From Chthonomonadales bacterium (GTDB lineage: Bacteria > Armatimonadota > Chthonomonadetes > Chthonomonadales > CAJBBX01): 64,000 nt of DNA. This document shows positions 7,732-16,395 of the stretch, one piece after another. The stretch lies in assembly GCA_020849275.1 (NCBI GenBank), contig JADLGO010000036.1:1-64000 (forward strand), read 5' to 3'. The number at the start of each line of letters is the position of its first letter. Positions within the stretch are counted from its first letter, which is position 1. The notes under the pieces were generated by a model that saw only the letters and a program-made list of their open reading frames with translations, did no database searches and was not told the DNA's origin. A program made the translations under genes and the position numbers.

Positions 7732-9388
7732 CGTAGGCGGCCCGAAGCTGCGCGGTGAGGTCGTCGCAGTCGTGCGGCGGGATCGCTGCGGTCGTGAAGG
7801 CGCCCTCCAGGATCGGCCACCAGTCGAAATCGTAGATGTAGGAGACATCGAACACCATCACGCCCTCGGAGCGCGCCGCGGCCACGCTGACGGCTCGGGC
7901 GAAGTCCTGTGGGCGGCCCTCGTAGTTCAGGGCGTACAGTCCCGCGTACAGCGGCACGCCGTTCGCCACGGCGCGCATGGAGAGCTCGGCGGCGGCCTCC
8001 ACCGTTCCGCCCTCCTGCCGGCCCGCCGCTCTGGCCTCCTCGCGGGTGGGCACCGGGTAATAGCAGCCCGTGCAGAGCAGGTCCAGCAGCTCCGCGTAGC
8101 CGGTCGTGTTGTACGTCGGCGTGGCCCAGCCCGCTCGGACGGGATACTTCTCGCTCCCCCAGTTGACGCCCACGCCGTAGTACTGCGTGAACCAGGAACC
8201 GACGTAGGCACCGACCCGCGTTGAGGGCCTGGCGGCGCGGATCGCCTCGCACGCCTCGCGGGCGAAGTCACGTACCACGCGCGCCCGGAACTCGAGCCAC
8301 CGCCGGTATAGAGGGCCACGGCGTGGAGGAGCGCCGGGGGCGGTGCGAAACTCGATCACGTCCTCCGGCCAGCGCGCCGTCGGCGCTCCGAGCCATCTCT
8401 CGAACGCCGCGCGCGTCCGGTCGCTGTAGTCGTTGTAGATGTTGGCGTAGCGCATCCGGTCGAGCAGTACGCCGTCCACCTCGTACCTCGTCACGATCTC
8501 GCGCAGCAGAGACAACTCGTAGGCGCGCACCTCGGGGACCAAGGGGTTCACGAAGGCGGCCACCTTCTCGGTGGAGGCCTGAGTGACCGGGACGCGTTTG
8601 CCCGACGCCTCGAAGCGCGCCGAGCCGCCAGCCCTCAGATGGGAACCGGCCCAGTCGACGCCCTTGCCCTCCAGCACCAGCATCTGGCCGTCCTCGGGCG
8701 TGGTTAACGGCTCCTCCCCGAGCAGGGCCGGATCGATCATGCCGGCCACGCGGCCCTCGCCGTCGATCGCCACCGCCAACTGCCCGCCCGCGCACTCCGA
8801 CGGCTGCACGACGAAGCTGGCGTCGTGGACGAGCGTCCTGGCGGGATCCTCGGGCTCACCATCGCCGCGTACGGGCAGGCGCGCCCCGTCGGGCGCAGCG
8901 AGCTGCCGGTCCACCACGTACGATATGGACTGCCACTCCGGATGCCTATAGGCGGGGCCGACGCTGAAGTACTTGTGACCCTCGGAGAGGACGTTCACGG
9001 AGGCCATGATCTCCAGACCCGCGCGGTGGCCCTCCTCAACGAACGCCGCGAGCGCGTCGAAGGCCGGATAGGCCTGACCCTTCCACGAACGAAGGCGCGG
9101 GGCTATCCGGCTGTCGTAGACCACCTCGCCGCTGATCGGCTTGCAGTCGACCACGATCGTGGTGAAGCCCGCCTTCTTGCAGCGCGACACGATGTCGCGC
9201 ACGCCCTCCGGCGTCGTGATCCGGTTGAGGTTGGCGGTCGCGTCGACCCACATCACGCGACCCTGGAGCCCGAAGTAGAGCGCCACCGCGCGGGCGAAGT
9301 CCAGCGAGCGCGACTGGGCGCTCGCCGGTACAGCCATGACGAGGGCGGCGGCGGCCAGAAGCGCGCCGCGAAGCGCAAGATGCCTCAC
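7652..9388 (-). CDS. GHL10/DUF187-type glycoside hydrolase-like protein, exported
   Basis: A 578-residue protein with a signal peptide (LALRGALLAAAALVMAVPASAQ) and a TIM-barrel region similar to the GHL10/DUF187 family. It shows RVMWVDATANLNRITTPEGV, FTTIVVDCKPISGEV, then VNPLVPEVRAYELSLLREIV and the barrel strand YEVDGVLLDRMRYANIY. These proteins are thought to act on envelope or extracellular polysaccharide. The GTG at 9388 overlaps the rfbD stop as GTGA, and later starts would remove the signal peptide. Its location beside sugar-nucleotide and glycosyltransferase genes suggests a role in processing the encoded glycan. Confidence 0.75.
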   Translation of the reverse strand: MRHLALRGALLAAAALVMAVPASAQSRSLDFARAVALYFGLQGRVMWVDATANLNRITTPEGVRDIVSRCKKAGFTTIVVDCKPISGEVVYDSRIAPRLRSWKGQAYPAFDALAAFVEEGHRAGLEIMASVNVLSEGHKYFSVGPAYRHPEWQSISYVVDRQLAAPDGARLPVRGDGEPEDPARTLVHDASFVVQPSECAGGQLAVAIDGEGRVAGMIDPALLGEEPLTTPEDGQMLVLEGKGVDWAGSHLRAGGSARFEASGKRVPVTQASTEKVAAFVNPLVPEVRAYELSLLREIVTRYEVDGVLLDRMRYANIYNDYSDRTRAAFERWLGAPTARWPEDVIEFRTAPGAPPRRGPLYRRWLEFRARVVRDFAREACEAIRAARPSTRVGAYVGSWFTQYYGVGVNWGSEKYPVRAGWATPTYNTTGYAELLDLLCTGCYYPVPTREEARAAGRQEGGTVEAAAELSMRAVANGVPLYAGLYALNYEGRPQDFARAVSVAAARSEGVMVFDVSYIYDFDWWPILEGAFTTAAIPPHDCDDLTAQLRAAYDAVRAGLEVDAVAARLPVVPYQSGGG

Positions 9389-10248
9389 CGGCTCGTGTAC
9401 TCCTCGATGTAGTCGCGTACGGCCTCGCGCCAGTGTCGCGGCGCCGGCACGCCGGACATCTCCAGCGCGAACGGCCGGAGGACCGAGTAGGCGGGGCGCC
9501 GCGCCGGCGACGGCCACTCGGCAGCGCGAATGGGCGTCACCTTCACGTGCGCCAGGCCGGCGCAGTCCAGCAGGTGGCAGGCGAGCTCATACCAGCTTGC
9601 GTCGCCATCGTTGACCACGTGGTAGGTGCCGTACAGTGGCGACGCGAGCAGCCGCACGATGGCCGCGCTCAGATCGGCCGTGTAGGTTGGCGAGCCGCGC
9701 TGATCGGCGACGACGCGCAACTCGGGTCGGCTCGCGGCAGCGCGCAGGATGCTCGCCGGGAACGACCTGCCGTGCACGCCGTAGAGCCATGCCGTGCGTA
9801 CGATCCAGTGTTTGCGCCAAGTCTCCCGGATGCGGCTCTCGCCACCGAGCTTCGATGCCCCGTAGACGCCGAGGGGACAGGGCATGTCAAACTCCGTGTA
9901 CGGGGCGCGCTTCAGCCCATCGAACACGAAATCGGTGCTGATGGCGCAGAGCGGAACGTCGTACTCGGCGCAGGCCGACGCGAGCACCCATGACCCGTAG
10001 GCATTCAGGCGGTACGCGAGGTCCGGCGAGCGCTCGGCCCCGTCCACATCGGTGTAGGCGGCGCAGTGCACCGTCGCGTCAGGGCGCGTCTCGGCGAGTG
10101 CGCGAGCGCACGCGGCCCGATCGGTCACGTCCAGCGCCACCGGCGCGCCGGCGATGTCGGTCGCGATCGGCTCCATGCCCTCCGCGCGCAGCCGCGCGCA
10201 GAGGTCGGTGCCCAGCATCCCGTTGGCGCCCGTCACCAGAACCCGCAT
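9385..10248 (-). CDS. rfbD: dTDP-4-dehydrorhamnose reductase
   Basis: A 287-residue extended short-chain dehydrogenase that reduces dTDP-4-keto-L-rhamnose to dTDP-L-rhamnose. The N-terminus has the GANGMLGTDL nucleotide-binding loop, then HCAAYTDVDGAE, AISTDFVFDG, and the active-site YGASK (YxxxK). The next gene overlaps the stop as GTGA. No rfbA or rfbB is in the window; an RmlC-like gene lies 2.5 kb upstream in the same strand block, so rhamnose supply is likely completed elsewhere. Start ATG at 10248 gives the canonical MRVLVTGANG. Confidence 0.92.
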   Translation of the reverse strand: MRVLVTGANGMLGTDLCARLRAEGMEPIATDIAGAPVALDVTDRAACARALAETRPDATVHCAAYTDVDGAERSPDLAYRLNAYGSWVLASACAEYDVPLCAISTDFVFDGLKRAPYTEFDMPCPLGVYGASKLGGESRIRETWRKHWIVRTAWLYGVHGRSFPASILRAAASRPELRVVADQRGSPTYTADLSAAIVRLLASPLYGTYHVVNDGDASWYELACHLLDCAGLAHVKVTPIRAAEWPSPARRPAYSVLRPFALEMSGVPAPRHWREAVRDYIEEYTSR

Positions 10249-10288
10249 GTGCTCACCACCCCACCCGAATCATGGAAGCTGCCGCCGG

Positions 10289-11212
10289 TCAACCAGCGCG
10301 AAAGGCCAGTACAACCACCGTCAGCCAGACGAGCAGGTTGATCTGCATCGGTCGGTCCTCGAGCAGGATGGCCTCCGGGCTCCCGCCCCTGTGCTCGATG
10401 TGTATCAGGTACAGGTAGCGGAAGCACCCGTACATCACGCTCGGGAGCGTGGCGATCAGCGCCTGGTGTGCCCGCGACGTCGGCGACGTGATGGTGTACA
10501 GCGCGTATGAGACGATCAGGCCGGCCAGCACGATGGCGATCATCTGGTCCAGGAAGGGCAGGCTGTAGCGCGAGAGCGTGCGCCGGTGATTGCCCGCGGC
10601 GTGCTCCAACGTCACCAGCTCGTGGCGACGCTTGCCAAAGCCCATGAACAGCGCGAGTTGGAAGGTGCACACCAGCAGCCAGACGGAGTTAGGCACGCCC
10701 AGCACGTAGGCGCCGGCGACGGCGCGCAGCACGAACCCCCCCGCGATGGCGAATACATCCACCAGCACCTCGCGCTTGAGCGCTAGCGTGTAGGCCACCT
10801 GCAAGCCGATGTAGGCCACGACGGCCCATCCGAAGCGGGCCCCCAGCAGGAACGAGGCGGTGACGCCGGCGGCGGCCGCCACGGTTGCGGAGGCAAGCGC
10901 CGCCTGCCAGGGCAGTTGACCGCTCGCGATCGGCCGCAGGCGCTTCTCGGGGTGCAGGCGGTCCTGCTCGCGATCGATGACGTCGTTCAGCAGGTAGACG
11001 GCGCTCGACACGAGGCAAAACAGCCCGAACGCGGCGGTGACCAGCCCGAACGAGCGCCACGAGTCCGTGAACACCATGGCGGCGTACACGAACAGGTTCT
11101 TCGGCCACTGCCGGGGCCGCGCGGCCGCCAGCAGCCAGCGCGCCACCGTGAGCGGGCTTCGGCGCGCCGCCGGGACGCCGATGTCCTCGCCGCCCCCCGC
11201 TTCGCCTAGCAA
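10289..11212 (-). CDS. UbiA-family prenyltransferase, decaprenyl-phosphate phosphoribosyltransferase-like
   Basis: A polytopic membrane protein of about 307 residues. RPRQWPKNLFVYAAMVF at the N-terminus and NDVIDREQDRLHPEKRLRPI (NDxxDxxxD metal site) mark the UbiA superfamily, with a second acidic motif in LKREVLVDVFAIAGGFVLR. This version most resembles DPPR synthase, which moves phosphoribose onto polyprenyl phosphate to feed arabinose-type sugars. Its start is a TTG at 11212 overlapping the preceding gene; GTGs further in are alternatives. The position in an envelope-sugar operon supports a lipid-linked sugar role rather than quinone synthesis. Confidence 0.75.
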   Translation of the reverse strand: MLGEAGGGEDIGVPAARRSPLTVARWLLAAARPRQWPKNLFVYAAMVFTDSWRSFGLVTAAFGLFCLVSSAVYLLNDVIDREQDRLHPEKRLRPIASGQLPWQAALASATVAAAAGVTASFLLGARFGWAVVAYIGLQVAYTLALKREVLVDVFAIAGGFVLRAVAGAYVLGVPNSVWLLVCTFQLALFMGFGKRRHELVTLEHAAGNHRRTLSRYSLPFLDQMIAIVLAGLIVSYALYTITSPTSRAHQALIATLPSVMYGCFRYLYLIHIEHRGGSPEAILLEDRPMQINLLVWLTVVVLAFRAG

Positions 11213-12174
11213 GGGGCGTCGTCCGAGGCCGCCGTCTCCACCACCGCCTGCGCGAGCAGGGGCACCAGGATCTCATGGTGGCCGGTGAGCGCGATCCCGC
11301 GTCCGCCGATCTCGCGCACTCGCGAGACCACCTGCTGGTTCGATCGGTAGTGCTGCACGAAGTCCAGATTGGCGCCCAGGAAGGCCGTGAACCGCTCGCC
11401 GTGCCGATTCCGCAGCAGCGCGATCGCCTTGAGGATGACCTCGGGCAGCACGACGGCCGATCCCAGGTTGAGCAGTACCCCGCCCTCCGCGAGGTCCTCC
11501 ATGGCGCGGGCCAGGATCCGGAAGTCGCGCATCGATGCGTCGCCGATCGCGGCGCCATCGGCGCCCGGGTGCATGTGCACGATGTCGGTCCCGATCGCCA
11601 CGTGCACGCTGAGCGGCACGCCGAGGCGGCCGGCCGCAGCCAGCAGCGAGGCTTCGCGGTGCGGGGCGGCAGAGGCGTTGAGCGCCATGCCCAGGGTCTC
11701 GCCGAAGCCCAGTCTCTCGTCGCGCGCGCGCCGCGCGGCGTCATTCAGGAACGCGGCGGTTTCCCGCGCCATGCCGAACGTGCCCTCGCGCAGGCCGTGC
11801 ACAACGTCCTCGGATGTGGCGCCGAACAGCGCGATCTCGACGTCGTGGATGGCGACGGCGCCGTTCACCGCGAAGGCGCTCACCAGCCCTCGCTCCGCCA
11901 ACGCGATCAGCACGGGCGCCACGCCGGTTTTCACCACATGCCCGCCAGTTGCCACCACGACCGCGCGGCCAGCACGGCGTGCGCGGACGATGGCGTCCGC
12001 AATCTCCGCGACCTGCGGGCCGGCAAGGATGCGGGGAAGCGAGGAGAGGAACCCGCTAAAGGACCGGTCCGGCGTGGGCGGGCGCGCGAAGTCACCGACG
12101 CGCACCTTGCTCTGACGCTCGGAGATCGGCTGTGATGCTATCTGCGTCAGGTCGAACTCAGGGTACCTGGACAT
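11206..12174 (-). CDS. Conserved protein of unknown function, deoxyhypusine-synthase-like fold suspected
   Basis: A 322-residue cytoplasmic protein. Segments AVVVATGGHVVKTGVAPVLI, VSAFAVNGAVAIHDVEIAL and HVAIGTDIVHMHPGADG recall an NAD-binding, deoxyhypusine-synthase-like architecture, and similar proteins of unknown function are seen beside RfaE-type genes in other bacteria (for example a Geobacter GSU2086-like family, from memory). No catalytic Lys of true deoxyhypusine synthase was identified, and no eIF5A substrate is expected in bacteria. It is the first gene after a consensus promoter, upstream of the UbiA-like gene. A role in heptose or lipid-linked sugar synthesis is only inferred from context. 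Confidence 0.6.
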   Translation of the reverse strand: MSRYPEFDLTQIASQPISERQSKVRVGDFARPPTPDRSFSGFLSSLPRILAGPQVAEIADAIVRARRAGRAVVVATGGHVVKTGVAPVLIALAERGLVSAFAVNGAVAIHDVEIALFGATSEDVVHGLREGTFGMARETAAFLNDAARRARDERLGFGETLGMALNASAAPHREASLLAAAGRLGVPLSVHVAIGTDIVHMHPGADGAAIGDASMRDFRILARAMEDLAEGGVLLNLGSAVVLPEVILKAIALLRNRHGERFTAFLGANLDFVQHYRSNQQVVSRVREIGGRGIALTGHHEILVPLLAQAVVETAASDDAPC

Positions 12175-12224
12175 TCCGTTCCGTGGTTGCGCGGCTCCTC
12201 CGCGAGCCGCCGCCGGCTGACCTG

Positions 12225-12253
12225 ATTATAGCGCGAGCGGTCGATGGTGTCAA
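12225..12253 (-). promoter_or_regulatory. Consensus sigma-70 promoter inside the rfaE2 stop region
   Basis: On the reverse strand TTGACA (12253-12248), a 17-bp spacer and TATAAT (12230-12225) form a perfect consensus. The -35 box overlaps the rfaE2 stop codon. It would drive the 12174-to-3846 gene series. A small leader hairpin follows (12191-12197 pairing with 12204-12210). Confidence 0.8.
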
Positions 12254-12762
12254 TCGCCACGAATGCCGCTAGAGTCCGCTTCACGCTCAATGACATCGAG
12301 GATCCGAGCGATCACGGCGGTCGTCGATTTGCCCTCGACGAGTGGCATGATGACGACGCGACCGCCATGCTGACGCACGACCCGGGCCTCGGGAAGCTCC
12401 CCTGCGCGGTAGTCGCCTCCCTTCACGTGGATGGCCGGTCGCACCAACGCGATCAGATCGTCGGGGCGAGGTTCGTCAAAGATGCTGACGAAGCTCACGC
12501 ATTCCAGATGAGCCAGCATCTCCGCGCGCTCGTCTTCCGGGACGATCGGGCGTGAGGGGCCTTTCAGGACGCGCACCGAGGCGTCGCTGTTGAGCCCGAC
12601 TACCAGCGCGTCGCCCAGCGCGCGCGCCTGCGTCAGGTAGCGTGCGTGCCCGATGTGCAGCAGGTCGAAGCAGCCGTTTGTGAAGACGATGCGCTCGCCG
12701 CGCTGCCGGCGCGCGTCCAGCGCTAGGGCAAGATCGGGCCGCGTCAGGACCTTGTCGCGCAT
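12250..12762 (-). CDS. rfaE2: D-glycero-beta-D-manno-heptose 1-phosphate adenylyltransferase
   Basis: A 170-residue nucleotidyltransferase equivalent to the C-terminal half of HldE, activating heptose-1-phosphate to ADP-heptose for LPS-type glycans. It has VFTNGCFDLLHIGHARYL (HxGH), VGLNSDASVRVLKGPSRPI and HVKGGDY followed by VVIMPLVEGKSTTAVIARI, all typical. Here it is free-standing, without the kinase domain. It lies 6 bp after the RmlC-like gene, and its end contains the promoter for the next genes. The start ATG at 12762 is canonical. Confidence 0.93.
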   Translation of the reverse strand: MRDKVLTRPDLALALDARRQRGERIVFTNGCFDLLHIGHARYLTQARALGDALVVGLNSDASVRVLKGPSRPIVPEDERAEMLAHLECVSFVSIFDEPRPDDLIALVRPAIHVKGGDYRAGELPEARVVRQHGGRVVIMPLVEGKSTTAVIARILDVIEREADSSGIRGD

Positions 12763-12768
12763 GGCCGT

Positions 12769-13218
12769 CTACAGCCGGAATTCGGAGTCGATCTCTTCGT
12801 GCCGGATCTCGTCCACGGGCTCCAAGCGGCCCCAGCCAGCGTAGAGCCGGTCCGGGAAGTTGAGCACGAACGCATCCTCAGCGCCGGTGTTCGCGTAGGC
12901 GTGAACCACTCCCGCGGGCACCACTACGAACACGGGGTTGGCGTCCCCGACGACGAGTTCCTCGCGCGTGCGCGCCTTGCCGGCACGGTTCTCCCAGAGC
13001 GTCAGACGGAACTCGCCGGAGAGGAAGCAGAAGCCGTCCGCCTGCTCGCGGTGCTCGTGCGGGCCGCGGGCGACTCCCGGACGCGTGACGGACAGGTATC
13101 CCATCGCGGGGACGTAGCCCGCCGGCAGCTCATCCTGCCGGAGCAACTCCATGAGCCAGCCGCGCGCGTCGGTATGCTTGCGCAGCGGCCTGACGACGAC
13201 TCCCTCGATATGGGCCAT
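12769..13218 (-). CDS. RmlC-like cupin, dTDP-4-dehydrorhamnose 3,5-epimerase family
   Basis: A 149-residue cupin. VVVRPLRKHTDARGWLMELL and the metal/substrate region GPHEHREQADGFCFLSGEF resemble the RmlC epimerase family, as does VVVPAGVVHAYANTG and LYAGWGRLEPVDEIRHEE. It is shorter than most true RmlC enzymes (about 180 residues), so it may be a related sugar-nucleotide epimerase or isomerase rather than RmlC itself. The neighbours rfaE2 and galE and the nearby rfbD support sugar-nucleotide metabolism. The ATG at 13218 has a weak ribosome binding site. Confidence 0.75.
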   Translation of the reverse strand: MAHIEGVVVRPLRKHTDARGWLMELLRQDELPAGYVPAMGYLSVTRPGVARGPHEHREQADGFCFLSGEFRLTLWENRAGKARTREELVVGDANPVFVVVPAGVVHAYANTGAEDAFVLNFPDRLYAGWGRLEPVDEIRHEEIDSEFRL

Positions 13219-13252
13219 GTTCGGGTTTCCGTGGTCGTGGCGCCCTGGGACG

Positions 13253-14224
13253 TCAGAAGCGCCGGTGCTGCTGCCAGTTCCAGGCTGTGCGGGCGATGTC
13301 GGTCAGGTCGGTGAAGCGCGGAGTCCAGCCGAGCTCGGCCCTGGCCTTTGCGGCGCTCGCCACGAGCCGGGGTGGGTCGCCCGGCCGGCGCGGAGCCTGG
13401 GTCGTCTTGATCGCCCGGCCGGTCACCTCGGCGCACAGGTCGACCACCTCGCGGACCGAGTGGCCCGTCTCGCTGCCCAGGTTGTAGTAGCCGCTGGGAG
13501 CGCCGCCACGCAGCCGGTCGAGCGCCAGCGCGTGGGCCTGTGCGAGGTCCAGTATGTGAATGTAGTCGCGGATGCAGGTTCCGTCCGGCGTGTCGTAGTC
13601 GTCACCGAAGATGCTGACGCGATCTCGCTGTCCGGCGGCCACCTCCAGGACGATGGGAATCAGGTGCGACTCGGGGTCGTGGCTCTCGCCGATCCGGCCG
13701 TCGGGGTCGGCGCCCGCCGCATTGAAGTAGCGCAGTGCGGAGAAGCGCAGGCCGTGAGCGTCGTCGTAGTCGGCCATGATGCGCTCGCAGACGCGCTTGC
13801 TCTCGCCGTACGGGTTGATCGGGTTCTGGGGATGCGCCTCATCCATCGGAGTGTAGCGCGGGTCGCCGTAGGTGGCGCAGGACGACGAGAAGACGAGATA
13901 GGGCACGCCGTGCTCTCGCATCGAGTCGATGAGGTTGAGCGTGGAGACGACGTTGTTGTAGTAGTAGCGCTCCGGGTACTTCACGGACTCGCCGACCGAG
14001 GCAAATGCGGCGAAGTGCACCACGGCATCGATCGGCCGCGCGCGGAACAGGCGATCAAGCAGCGCTCGGTCACCCGTGTCGCCCACTATGAGCTCGGCGC
14101 CCAGTACAGCCTCGGCATGGCCGTACCGCATGTTGTCGAGCACGAGCACGGCGCTGCCGCGCTCGCGCTCGTAGAGAACGTAGTGGCTGCCGATGTAGCC
14201 CGCCCCGCCGGTTACCAGGATCAT
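13253..14224 (-). CDS. galE: UDP-glucose 4-epimerase
   Basis: A 323-residue extended short-chain dehydrogenase that interconverts UDP-glucose and UDP-galactose. The N-terminus is MILVTGGAGYIGSHYV (GxxGxxG), followed by VHFAAFASVGESVKYPERYY, SSSCATYGDP and the YGESK active site, with GTCIRDYIHILDLAQAH later: all typical GalE. The second of two adjacent starts (ATG 14224 rather than TTG 14227) is preferred. AAGGAG lies just upstream. It precedes the RmlC-like gene by 34 bp and supplies galactose or a related sugar for the glycan genes around it. Confidence 0.93.
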   Translation of the reverse strand: MILVTGGAGYIGSHYVLYERERGSAVLVLDNMRYGHAEAVLGAELIVGDTGDRALLDRLFRARPIDAVVHFAAFASVGESVKYPERYYYNNVVSTLNLIDSMREHGVPYLVFSSSCATYGDPRYTPMDEAHPQNPINPYGESKRVCERIMADYDDAHGLRFSALRYFNAAGADPDGRIGESHDPESHLIPIVLEVAAGQRDRVSIFGDDYDTPDGTCIRDYIHILDLAQAHALALDRLRGGAPSGYYNLGSETGHSVREVVDLCAEVTGRAIKTTQAPRRPGDPPRLVASAAKARAELGWTPRFTDLTDIARTAWNWQQHRRF

Positions 14225-14251
14225 CAACGCGCGCTCCTTCCGGAGGTCGGC

Positions 14252-15004
14252 TCAGTCGATCACGCGGTACTTCAGGATCGTCCACAGTGCCCGTACGCCG
14301 TCCCGCCACCCGATCTTCTTGCCCTCCTCGTAGTCGCGCCCGGCGTAGGAGACCGGCACCTCGTAGATGCGGCAGCGGCGGCGCGCCACCTTGGCCGTCA
14401 CCTCCGGCTCAAAGTCGAAGCCGTCCGATCGCAGGTGGAGGCCCTTGATCACCTCAGCCCGGAAGACCTTGAAGCAAACCTCCATATCGGTCAGGTTGAG
14501 GTTGGTCATCATGTTGGAGAGCGTGGTCAGCATCCCGTTCGCAACGCGATGCCAGAACAGGTGAACTCGATGTGCCCCGCCTCCCAGGAACCGCGACCCG
14601 AACACGACGTCCGCGCGCCCGCTCAGGATCGGTTCGAGCAGAAGGTGGTATTCGCGCGGGTCGTACTCGAGGTCGGCGTCCTGGATGATCACGTAATCAC
14701 CGGTGCATGCTTCGACGGCCGTGCGCACCGCCGCGCCCTTGCCTCGGTTGCGCTCATGGTAGAGCACGCGCACATCGGAGTACCTGCCGTCCACCTCGCC
14801 GCGGAGCACATCGCGCGTGCCGTCCGTGGAGCCGTCGTCGACGACCACGATCTCCTTGGTGATCGGCACGTCGCGCACACGCGAGAGGATCTCGAGGATC
14901 GTCTCCCGCTCGTTGTAGACCGGCACCAGCACGCTGAGGACGTAGCCCGTTCGAGCGGGAGAGGGCGGCGAAGCAGCGAGGGCGGTGTCGGTGCGGTCAT
15001 TCAT
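14252..15004 (-). CDS. Family 2 glycosyltransferase (DPM/DPG synthase-like)
   Basis: A 250-residue GT-A glycosyltransferase. It shows VLVPVYNERETILEIL, VVVDDGSTDGTRDVL, the DxD-type QDADLEYDPREY, and VFGSRFLGG, the pattern of dolichyl- or undecaprenyl-phosphate sugar transferases. No C-terminal membrane segments are visible, so it is probably soluble or peripheral. The start at 15004 overlaps the preceding membrane glycosyltransferase stop by 8 bp, indicating coupling. It may load a sugar onto polyprenyl phosphate for that GT39-like partner. Confidence 0.87.
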   Translation of the reverse strand: MNDRTDTALAASPPSPARTGYVLSVLVPVYNERETILEILSRVRDVPITKEIVVVDDGSTDGTRDVLRGEVDGRYSDVRVLYHERNRGKGAAVRTAVEACTGDYVIIQDADLEYDPREYHLLLEPILSGRADVVFGSRFLGGGAHRVHLFWHRVANGMLTTLSNMMTNLNLTDMEVCFKVFRAEVIKGLHLRSDGFDFEPEVTAKVARRRCRIYEVPVSYAGRDYEEGKKIGWRDGVRALWTILKYRVID

Positions 15005-16358
15005 GGGGCGAAAGTCTCTCGCAGGCGAGATGCGCGGCCGCCGGGGCGTCCGCACACTCCCGCGCGGCGGCGCCGGGCTTCGCGCGGCGCGGCGAGCAGC
15101 CCACGAGGCCCCCGGCGCTGAGCGCCAGCAGGCTTGGGAACACCGGCATCGAGTAGCGCGCGAACGCGAGTACGACCGCATAGAGGACGTTGAAGTATAG
15201 CACAGTGGCCACGAGCGGGGCAACCGACACACCGTCGCGCCAGGCGAGTGAGGCCCCGCGCGCGGCAAGCCCGAGCGCCAGCAGCGCGAGGAGGCCGACG
15301 GCGAGCGACTTGGCGGGAGTCTCCACCAGGTACCAGAAGGTGAGTGCCTGAATGGCCACCTTGCGTGCGAACACCAAGGGTCGGCCGATCACCATGCGCG
15401 CGGCGATCCGGTTCTCGACGCGGTCCTTGAGCAGGCTGTTGCCCACGCTCTCCTTGCGAAAGGTGTCGTAGTCGAGCCCGCGCCGCCGCAGGAGGGCGGC
15501 CTCGAAGCGGTTCGCGGCCACGTCCCAGTTGCCGCGGAAGGGCCGCCGGAGTAGCCAGAACTCTGGCCAGGCGGTCACGTACCCGCGCAGGAACTCCCCC
15601 GAGGCGTTGGCGCTGATGCCGAGGTAGCGCCCATGCGTCACGAGGTGGTTGCGAACGACCCACGGCGCGACAACGATCGCCATCACGACCACGTAGATGG
15701 CGAGGGCCGCCGCCGGGTAGCGCTCGCGCCGACGCCGGGCGCGTGTCCATAGCAGCCACGCCACCACGAGCGGGTAGAGGAGTGGCAAGGGCTTCGCCAA
15801 GACCGCGAGACCGGTCACCAGGCCGCCCGATGCCGCCGCGCTCGCGGAGGGCCGTCGGACGAGCCGCAGCGACGTCCAGGTCATCAGCGTGATGAGCAGC
15901 GTCATCGTGGCCTCAACCTCAACGGCGCCCAGGTATCGAAGGCACTGGGGATAGACGGAGCAGAGCAACCCGGCGGCGAGGCCCGCGCGGGGGCCGAAGA
16001 GGGTGTCGGCAATCAACAGCGAGATCGCGCACCAGATCCCGGCGAAGGCGCACTGAAGCACCAGTAGCGGCACGTAGCTCTGCTGGCGATGCGCCGGATC
16101 GAACCCGCCGAGTCCGAGCGCGCCGGCGACGAGGTAGGGATAGAGCGGCGCTCTGCGCAGTGTTGGGCCATAGCCCCGGCTGAAGCCCTGGCCGCTATGG
16201 ATACTCTCGCCGATGCGGCCGAACGCATTGACGTCGAAGAGGGGCTCGATGGCGGAGAAGCGCGGGAAGACCACGAACGTCCACAGGAGCGCTACGGCGA
16301 ATCCCCAGAGGGCGACGAGCGACGCCCGCCGGGCGCGCGGACCGATGGCAACGGGCAT
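14997..16358 (-). CDS. GT39/ArnT-like membrane glycosyltransferase
   Basis: A 453-residue polytopic membrane protein. The first periplasmic loop has EPLFDVNAFGRIGESIHSG, with the acidic residue used by GT-C enzymes, then RRAPLYPYLVAGAL. Multiple hydrophobic segments follow, and VVAPWVVRNHLVTHG is a hallmark of the PMT_2 superfamily. It would use a polyprenyl-phosphate sugar as donor on the periplasmic side. The stop overlaps the start of the family 2 glycosyltransferase, its likely donor supplier. Acceptor unknown. Confidence 0.8.
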   Translation of the reverse strand: MPVAIGPRARRASLVALWGFAVALLWTFVVFPRFSAIEPLFDVNAFGRIGESIHSGQGFSRGYGPTLRRAPLYPYLVAGALGLGGFDPAHRQQSYVPLLVLQCAFAGIWCAISLLIADTLFGPRAGLAAGLLCSVYPQCLRYLGAVEVEATMTLLITLMTWTSLRLVRRPSASAAASGGLVTGLAVLAKPLPLLYPLVVAWLLWTRARRRRERYPAAALAIYVVVMAIVVAPWVVRNHLVTHGRYLGISANASGEFLRGYVTAWPEFWLLRRPFRGNWDVAANRFEAALLRRRGLDYDTFRKESVGNSLLKDRVENRIAARMVIGRPLVFARKVAIQALTFWYLVETPAKSLAVGLLALLALGLAARGASLAWRDGVSVAPLVATVLYFNVLYAVVLAFARYSMPVFPSLLALSAGGLVGCSPRRAKPGAAARECADAPAAAHLACERLSPHE

Positions 16359-16395
16359 GGAGTGGGTCAGGCGCCGCCTGGTGGCACGGCGGCAG

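Noticed and set aside
13151-15121. 656-codon forward open frame antisense to galE and glycosyltransferase genes
   Set aside because: Typical of high-GC antisense frames: His/Val/Arg/Gly-rich, opposite to well-supported genes.
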